The notes below the pieces were generated by a model. The model saw only the letters and a list, made by a program, of their open reading frames with translations. It was not told the origin of the DNA and did no database searches. A program made the position numbers and the translations under genes. Shown here one piece after another: positions 31,765 to 36,064 of a DNA stretch of 36,064 bases (the stretch's first letter is position 1; every line of letters begins with the position of its first letter). The stretch is from Candidatus Gallitreponema excrementavium (GTDB lineage Bacteria > Spirochaetota > Spirochaetia > Treponematales > Treponemataceae), in assembly GCA_017694795.1 (NCBI GenBank), contig JADIMM010000054.1, positions 1 to 36,064 of the forward strand. Reading direction: 5' to 3'.

Positions 31765-33291
31765 ATGGCCAGAAGAATCAGAATTTTTGATACAACTTTA
31801 AGAGACGGGGAACAATCCCCGGGATGCAGCATGAACCTTCATGACAAACTTGCTGTGGCGGAACAACTGGAAAAACTAGGTGTCGATATCATAGAAGCAG
31901 GGTTTGCAATTTCCAGCCCGGGAGATTTTCAGGCTGTACAGGCTATAGCCAGAACCGTAAAAAATTGTACTGTAGCATCCCTGGCACGTTCCCTCGAAAA
32001 AGACATAGACTGTGCCTGGAATGCAGTGAAAGATGCCGCAAACCCAAGAATCCATCTTTTTTTGGCAACAAGCCCCATACACATGGAATACAAACTCCGT
32101 AAAACCCCAGACGAAGTTTATGAGCAGGCTGTAAAAATGGTAAAATATGCCAGAAACCTTTGCGGCGATATAGAATTTTCCTGCGAAGATGCTTCCCGCT
32201 CCGATCCTGCATTTTTATACAGGATTTTGGAAGGCGTTATAGCAGCAGGGGCTTCTACAGTAAATATTCCTGACACAGTCGGATACGCTGTTCCGGATGA
32301 ATTCTCCCAAATGATTAAGGGAATAAAAAACAATGTACCGAATATAGACAAGGCTGTGATTTCAGTCCACTGCCACAATGACTTGGGACTGGCAGTTGCA
32401 AACTCCCTTGCAGCAGCCATGGCAGGAGCAGACCAAATCGAATGTACCCTTAACGGTATCGGGGAAAGGGCCGGAAATGCAGCCCTGGAAGAAATTGTAA
32501 TGAATATGTACACCAGGCAGGAATTCTACCAGATGACCACAGGAATCAACACAAACCAGATTTACCCGGCTTCACGGCGGCTTATCCAGGCAACAGGTGT
32601 TAAATGCCAGCCGAACAAAGCCGTTGTAGGGGAAAATGCCTTTGCCCATGAATCAGGGATTCACCAGCACGGAGTTCTTGCAAACCGGGCGACCTATGAG
32701 GTTATGACTCCGGAAAGTGTAGGAGTACCCCACAATAAAATGGTTTTGGGGAAACACTCCGGCCGCCACGCCTTTGAGGAAAGGCTGTTCTACCTTGGGT
32801 ACCATGTTGACGAAGAAAAACTCAATGCCCTTTTTGAGGAATTCAAGGTGCTTGCAGACAAAAAGAAAACAGTTTCTGACAAGGACATAGAGGCCCTTGT
32901 TACAGGAACAAGAGGTATAATTCCGGAAACATACACCCTTGACCGGTTTGTAATCAACTCCGGGTCTTCAATTACCTCCACATCTGCGGTCAGACTTATT
33001 TCCAAAGACGGTATTGCCCTGGAAAAAGTAGCTATCGGCGACGGGCCAATTGATGCCTCTTTTAATGCCATTGATAAAATTGTAAGAATGGACACTACCC
33101 TGGAAGACTTTACCCTTTCTACAGTAGACGGGGGAACCGATGCCCAGGGGGAAGCCTATGTAAGGATTTCCCGGGACGGACGCTCTTACAACGGAATGGG
33201 TGTTTCAACAGATATTGTAGAAGCCGGAGTCAAGGCCTATATTTCAGCAATAAATGCCATGATTTACGAAACAACAAACCATAATTCGTAG
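31765..33291 (+). CDS. leuA: 2-isopropylmalate synthase
   Basis: This enzyme commits 2-oxoisovalerate and acetyl-CoA to leucine. It has 508 residues, the long bacterial form. The TIM barrel starts IRIFDTTLRDGEQSPGCSMN (metal-binding Asp), then has SVHCHNDLGLAVANSLAAAM (metal-binding HxH) and LNGIGERAGNAALEEIVM. The LeuA-typical AFAHESGIHQHGVL distinguishes it from citramalate synthase. The C-terminal regulatory dimer domain (about 390-500) binds leucine in relatives. AAGGAAGG lies 8 bases before the ATG. The 182-base leader holds a small hairpin TCCGG-CGTA-CCGGA (31719-31732), but no T-box core and no Leu-rich peptide. Confidence 0.95.
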   Translation: MARRIRIFDTTLRDGEQSPGCSMNLHDKLAVAEQLEKLGVDIIEAGFAISSPGDFQAVQAIARTVKNCTVASLARSLEKDIDCAWNAVKDAANPRIHLFLATSPIHMEYKLRKTPDEVYEQAVKMVKYARNLCGDIEFSCEDASRSDPAFLYRILEGVIAAGASTVNIPDTVGYAVPDEFSQMIKGIKNNVPNIDKAVISVHCHNDLGLAVANSLAAAMAGADQIECTLNGIGERAGNAALEEIVMNMYTRQEFYQMTTGINTNQIYPASRRLIQATGVKCQPNKAVVGENAFAHESGIHQHGVLANRATYEVMTPESVGVPHNKMVLGKHSGRHAFEERLFYLGYHVDEEKLNALFEEFKVLADKKKTVSDKDIEALVTGTRGIIPETYTLDRFVINSGSSITSTSAVRLISKDGIALEKVAIGDGPIDASFNAIDKIVRMDTTLEDFTLSTVDGGTDAQGEAYVRISRDGRSYNGMGVSTDIVEAGVKAYISAINAMIYETTNHNS

Positions 33292-33363
33292 TCGGTGCTT
33301 TACAAAATTCCCTGTAATAAATATCCTGTAAAGGAAATTTTCCCTGGGAAACAAAAGACCAAG

Positions 33364-33418
33364 ACCGGCAGGATGTACTTTTTCCGGTTAACACCCTGCC
33401 GGTAATCCGGATTTTTTC
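33364..33418 (+). terminator. Terminator or attenuator between leuA and cimA
   Basis: A 9-bp stem ACCGGCAGG/CCTGCCGGT (33364-33372 with 33395-33403) with a 22-base loop, followed by AATCCGG and a six-T run (33411-33416). A second CCGG pair (TTCCGG near 33382, TCCGGA near 33407) allows an alternative fold adjoining the U-tract. It therefore could switch expression of cimA, which starts 44 bases further on. Confidence 0.6.
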
Positions 33419-33461
33419 TTTTGGAAAATGTATCGTAATTTACGGAAAAGGTATAGGTGCA

Positions 33462-35081
33462 ATGGAAAATACAGAAAAAAATGAAAGAACCGTGGAAATA
33501 TTTGATTCAACCCTTAGGGACGGAGCCCAGGGGGAAGGAATAAGTTTTTCGGTACAGGATAAACTGAACATAGTAAAAACCCTGGACGAGCTGGGAATTT
33601 CTTATATCGAAGCAGGAAACCCCGGTTCAAACCCTAAGGATTTGGAGTTTTTTCAGGAAGTAAAAAAAATAAAACTACAAAACGCCAGGCTTGTTGCCTT
33701 TGGGGCAACAAGGCGCAAAGACATCAGCGTGGAAAGCGATGTAAACCTCCAAAGCCTTCTGGTTGCGGAAACAAGCCATGTGGCAATTTTCGGGAAAAGC
33801 TGGGACTTTCAGGTAAGGGAAATCCTCAAGGCCTCCCTGGAAGAAAACCTTTCCATGATTTATGAAACGGTGGCTTTTCTGACAAAAAACAACCGTAAAG
33901 TAATCTTCGATGCGGAACATTTTTTTGACGGATACAAGGCAAACCCGGAATACGCCCTTATGAGCCTTAAATCCGCAGTTAAAGGAGGGGCAATATGTCT
34001 TTCCCTCTGTGATACAAACGGGGGAACAATGCCCTCTCAAATTAAGGAAATAGTAGAAAAGGTCGTCAAAGAATTTACCCCGGAAGGAGTCACAATAGGA
34101 ATCCACACCCACAACGATACAGGAATGGCCGTAGCAAATTCCGTAATTGCAGTGGAAGCCGGGGCTGGCCAAGTTCAGGGAACCTTTATCGGAATCGGTG
34201 AAAGGACGGGAAATGCAAATCTTTCCACCATAATTCCAAACCTGGAATTAAAACTGGGATATAAATGTCTACCGGAAGGAAACATCCGTCTCCTTACACC
34301 TTACGCCAGAAGGATTGCAGAAATCGCCAATGTAACCTTGGAAGAAACTATGCCCTATGTAGGCCAGACAGCCTTTGCCCACAAGGCAGGAATGCACATA
34401 GACGCTGTAACCAAAAACACAACAGCCTATGAACATGTTTCCCCGGAACTTGTGGGAAACGAAAGGGTCTTTTTGATGAGCGAAGTTGCAGGCCGTTCAA
34501 TGATAATCGAAAAAATCAAGAAATTCGATAAAACCATTACAAAGGACAGCCCGGTAGCTGCCGCAATAATCCAACAGGTAAAGGAACTGGAACACGAGGG
34601 ATACCAGTTTGAAGGTGCAGACGGCAGTTTTGAACTTTTGGTACGGAAAGCGATTGGAAAATACCAGCCTTTTTTCAAACTCCATTATTACAAGATTCTC
34701 GGGGAACAGCCTCCCCTGGACAAAAGTCTCTGTTCCTTTGCCCAGCTCAAAATAGAAGTAGACGGCAAAGAGGAAATAACCGCAGGAGAGGGGGACGGAC
34801 CTGTCCATGCCCTGGACGTGGCGCTGAGAAAAGCCCTGGAACACTTTTTCCCGGCGGTGGCTGACATAAGGCTCACCGATTATAAAGTAAGGGTTTTGGA
34901 TTCAAAGAGTGCCACAGCCGCCAGGGTCAGGGTTCTCATAGAATCCACAGACGGAATTGACCAGTGGGCAACGGTGGGTGTTTCCCCTGACGTAATGGCT
35001 GCTTCCTGGCAGGCACTGGTGGACTCCTTTGAGTACAAGCTCATAAAAGACGTGGAAAAGAAATTCAAGGCTTATTTGTAA
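33462..35081 (+). CDS. cimA: (R)-citramalate synthase
   Basis: This enzyme condenses pyruvate with acetyl-CoA to citramalate, the threonine-independent entry to isoleucine. At 539 residues it matches the CimA branch of the isopropylmalate synthase family. EIFDSTLRDGAQGEGISFSV opens the barrel, with GIHTHNDTGMAVANSVIAVE (HxH metal ligands), FIGIGERTGNANLSTIIPNL and the CimA-typical AFAHKAGMHIDAV. The C-terminal regulatory domain runs from about 400 to 535. The ATG has AGGTATAGGTG upstream and lies 170 bases after leuA. With IlvB and IlvD in the window, it points to isoleucine made from pyruvate. Confidence 0.92.
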   Translation: MENTEKNERTVEIFDSTLRDGAQGEGISFSVQDKLNIVKTLDELGISYIEAGNPGSNPKDLEFFQEVKKIKLQNARLVAFGATRRKDISVESDVNLQSLLVAETSHVAIFGKSWDFQVREILKASLEENLSMIYETVAFLTKNNRKVIFDAEHFFDGYKANPEYALMSLKSAVKGGAICLSLCDTNGGTMPSQIKEIVEKVVKEFTPEGVTIGIHTHNDTGMAVANSVIAVEAGAGQVQGTFIGIGERTGNANLSTIIPNLELKLGYKCLPEGNIRLLTPYARRIAEIANVTLEETMPYVGQTAFAHKAGMHIDAVTKNTTAYEHVSPELVGNERVFLMSEVAGRSMIIEKIKKFDKTITKDSPVAAAIIQQVKELEHEGYQFEGADGSFELLVRKAIGKYQPFFKLHYYKILGEQPPLDKSLCSFAQLKIEVDGKEEITAGEGDGPVHALDVALRKALEHFFPAVADIRLTDYKVRVLDSKSATAARVRVLIESTDGIDQWATVGVSPDVMAASWQALVDSFEYKLIKDVEKKFKAYL

Positions 35082-35118
35082 AAGCTGTCCAAAGGAAAAT
35101 TAAAGATTTTTTTGGGAA

Positions 35119-35156
35119 TAAAAAAGGGGCTGCCTGCAGGACAGTCCCTTTTTTTT
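35119..35156. terminator. Bidirectional terminator between cimA and the two-repeat lipoprotein
   Basis: Stem GGGGCTG/CAGTCCC (35126-35132 with 35142-35148, one G-T wobble), extended by an A-run on the left (35120-35125) and eight T on the right (35149-35156). Both strands thus show hairpin plus T-tract, suiting the two converging genes. Confidence 0.8.
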
Positions 35157-35166
35157 AACCTGGCGG

Positions 35167-35862
35167 TTAAAAAAGCGTCCCAGCCGGAGGATTTACGGTT
35201 AAATTATATTCTTCTCCGGCTTCAATTTTAATTTTTTTAGAAAGCATCAGCAAACAATCACCCTCATACTCTGTTGTAGCTTCTGTCTGGGATTGACTTA
35301 CCGAATAATAAAACTTTAAATAATATTCCCCTTCGGGGAGATATTTTACCCTGGTCAATCCATCTTCTATTGCAAGCGTTTCTTTTTTTGCATTTTCCCA
35401 ATCCTTATCATCAACGGTATAGCGTATTTCCTTTAAAGTGTACCCGGTTTCATTTGTTATGTTAATCTTTGCAAGTTTATTATCTTCCTGGACATTTTTA
35501 ATCCTATACTCAACTTCCGTTGCTGCCCCAAGACTAAGATTATCTTTGCTAATATAAGCCTTTTCATCACCGGCAGGATAATTTGCATCCCGGGCAACAA
35601 ATTTTACGGTATAATCTCCTCCGGCGACCCCATAAAAAGTATATTTTTCACCCCTCATAAGGTCTAAAGACTCCTGGTATTTATTCCAGGAAAATTCATC
35701 AACAGATTCCAAAGTTATCTCTGTAATAACTTTACCTGGCAAATCATTTACAAGGGTAACAGTATAAGACCCGGTATTGATTACATCAAAAAACCCCTTG
35801 CACCCTGTAAGGGTAAAAGACAGTACCAAAAATAAGGAAAACAAACACAATAATTTTTTCAT
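35167..35862 (-). CDS. Lipoprotein of two tandem beta-type repeats
   Basis: Not recognised by name. From ATG 35862 (231 residues) it has a signal peptide with lipobox TLTGC (Cys 21). Two similar halves follow. The first (about 30-125) runs from NTGSYTVTLVNDLPGKVITE through GGDYTVKFVARD, and the second (about 128-225) from INITNETGYTLKEIRYTVDD through EGEYYLKFYYS to EYNLTV. The [G/E]G[D/E]Y-x-[V/L]KF core repeats in both, suggesting duplicated immunoglobulin- or PEGA-like beta sandwiches. It probably sits in the outer membrane or on the surface. GAGG is 8 bases before the ATG, and ATG 35874 is a less likely start. Confidence 0.78.
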   Translation of the reverse strand: MKKLLCLFSLFLVLSFTLTGCKGFFDVINTGSYTVTLVNDLPGKVITEITLESVDEFSWNKYQESLDLMRGEKYTFYGVAGGDYTVKFVARDANYPAGDEKAYISKDNLSLGAATEVEYRIKNVQEDNKLAKINITNETGYTLKEIRYTVDDKDWENAKKETLAIEDGLTRVKYLPEGEYYLKFYYSVSQSQTEATTEYEGDCLLMLSKKIKIEAGEEYNLTVNPPAGTLF

Positions 35863-35881
35863 ATCAAACCTCATTCAATCC

Positions 35882-35910
35882 ACTATATAACCCATATAGT
35901 AAATTTTCAA
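35882..35910 (-). promoter_or_regulatory. Lipoprotein promoter with an embedded inverted repeat
   Basis: On the minus strand TTGAAA (35905-35910), a 17-base spacer, then TATAGT (35882-35887). The -10 box and part of the spacer form a perfect inverted repeat ACTATAT-AACCC-ATATAGT (35882-35900). A repressor or activator bound there would control the gene directly. Confidence 0.6.
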
Positions 35911-35927
35911 CACAGAAACTCACAATA

Positions 35928-35940
35928 TACCGTAACGGTA
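35928..35940. repeat. Perfect 13-bp palindrome between divergent genes
   Basis: TACCGT-A-ACGGTA is a perfect inverted repeat with a one-base centre, too tight to form an RNA hairpin, so a protein-binding site is more likely. It lies 18 bases upstream of the minus-strand lipoprotein -35 box and about 45 bases upstream of the plus-strand -10 box. Confidence 0.4.
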
Positions 35941-35983
35941 AGCAGTAAAATATAATTCCCCATAAAAAAGGTTTCCAACCATC

Positions 35984-35992
35984 TGTTATAAT
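35984..35992 (+). promoter_or_regulatory. Extended -10 promoter of the right-edge gene
   Basis: TGT-TATAAT (35984-35992) is a perfect extended -10 element. The region 17 bases upstream is only A-rich, with no -35 box. Transcription near 35999 would give a leader of about 33 bases containing the strong ribosome site before 36032. Confidence 0.6.
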
Positions 35993-36031
35993 GAAATTGC
36001 AACATACCAAAAAACAGGAGGAAAGAAACCT

Positions 36032-36064
36032 ATGGAAACTTTACCACGAAAGGAGAGAAAAGAA
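36032..36064 (+). CDS. Start of an unidentified gene, cut by the window edge
   Basis: ATG 36032 is preceded by CAGGAGGAAAG at optimal spacing and by an extended -10 promoter. The frame is open to the end (METLPRKERKE). Eleven residues, rich in charged ones and without a signal peptide, do not allow a function to be proposed. Confidence 0.55.
   Translation, partial: METLPRKERKE

Noticed and set aside
1..36064. CRISPR arrays, tRNA or rRNA genes, prophage or replication origin
   Set aside because: No regularly spaced repeats, cloverleaf-sized intergenic elements, integrase or phage genes were seen. The intergenic gaps are short.
1..36064. Frequent CCGG/TTCCGG words
   Set aside because: They appear to follow from codon choice (CCG, GGA, TTC, CCG-GAA junctions). 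No clustering or spacing suggested a separate signal, and I could not count them exactly.

Overview
The window looks like ordinary chromosome of a free-living or commensal spirochaete, most likely a relative of Treponema. This rests on gene content, not on a marker gene. There are many lipoproteins with loose lipoboxes (LSC, WGC, LCAC, LTGC). A lipoprotein - MltD-like LysM transglycosylase - OmpA-domain series resembles, from memory, the TP0622-TP0624 cluster of Treponema pallidum. SecF is enlarged, and GMP synthase has a eukaryote-like extra segment. GC content is moderate. No rRNA, tRNA or CRISPR was seen. The only mobile-element trace is the 3' end of an IS30-like transposase at the left edge.

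Layout. (a) 1-95: transposase tail. (b) 295-11068, all on the minus strand: a LiaF-like membrane protein, a TPR lipoprotein, a 96-residue orphan, yajC-secD-secF (Sec translocation), ispH (isoprenoid precursor synthesis), then ilvD-ilvB (branched-chain amino acids). (c) 11147-19338, plus strand: lipoprotein, mltD-like transglycosylase, OmpA-family protein, an XRE-cupin regulator, thioredoxin reductase, a NagZ-like GH3 lipoprotein and a GNAT protein. Most of these envelope and redox genes overlap or nearly touch. (d) 19526-21022: a PutP-type sodium/solute symporter broken by five frameshifts. (e) 21084-28280, minus strand: a DNase I-fold lipoprotein, a PerR-like Fur regulator with a reverse rubrerythrin, rnhA, guaA, a YihY-type membrane protein fused to a cyclic-nucleotide-binding-like domain, and KDPG aldolase. 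(f) 28379-30163, plus strand: KDG kinase and an RsuA-type pseudouridine synthase. (g) 30191-31582, minus strand: a DUF4143-type ATPase with a degenerate Walker B motif. (h) 31765-35081, plus strand: leuA and cimA. (i) 35167-35862, minus strand: a two-repeat lipoprotein. At the right edge a new plus-strand gene begins at 36032.

How the genes work together. LeuA, CimA, IlvD and IlvB indicate leucine synthesis and the pyruvate/citramalate route to isoleucine, although no ilvC, ilvN or leuBCD lies here. KdgK and Eda form the lower Entner-Doudoroff / hexuronate branch, transcribed divergently from one spacer. Rubrerythrin and PerR form a peroxide-defence unit with three identical 8-base operator half-sites in its promoter.

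I found no convincing wholly new multi-gene system. The best leads are: the homopolymer-associated decay of putP; the rubrerythrin operator with a C-x-C variant of PerR; overlapping divergent -35 elements with a probable leaderless lipoprotein mRNA; the YihY-CNB fusion; the long GMP synthase; and a terminator whose U-tract runs straight into the ispH ribosome binding site.
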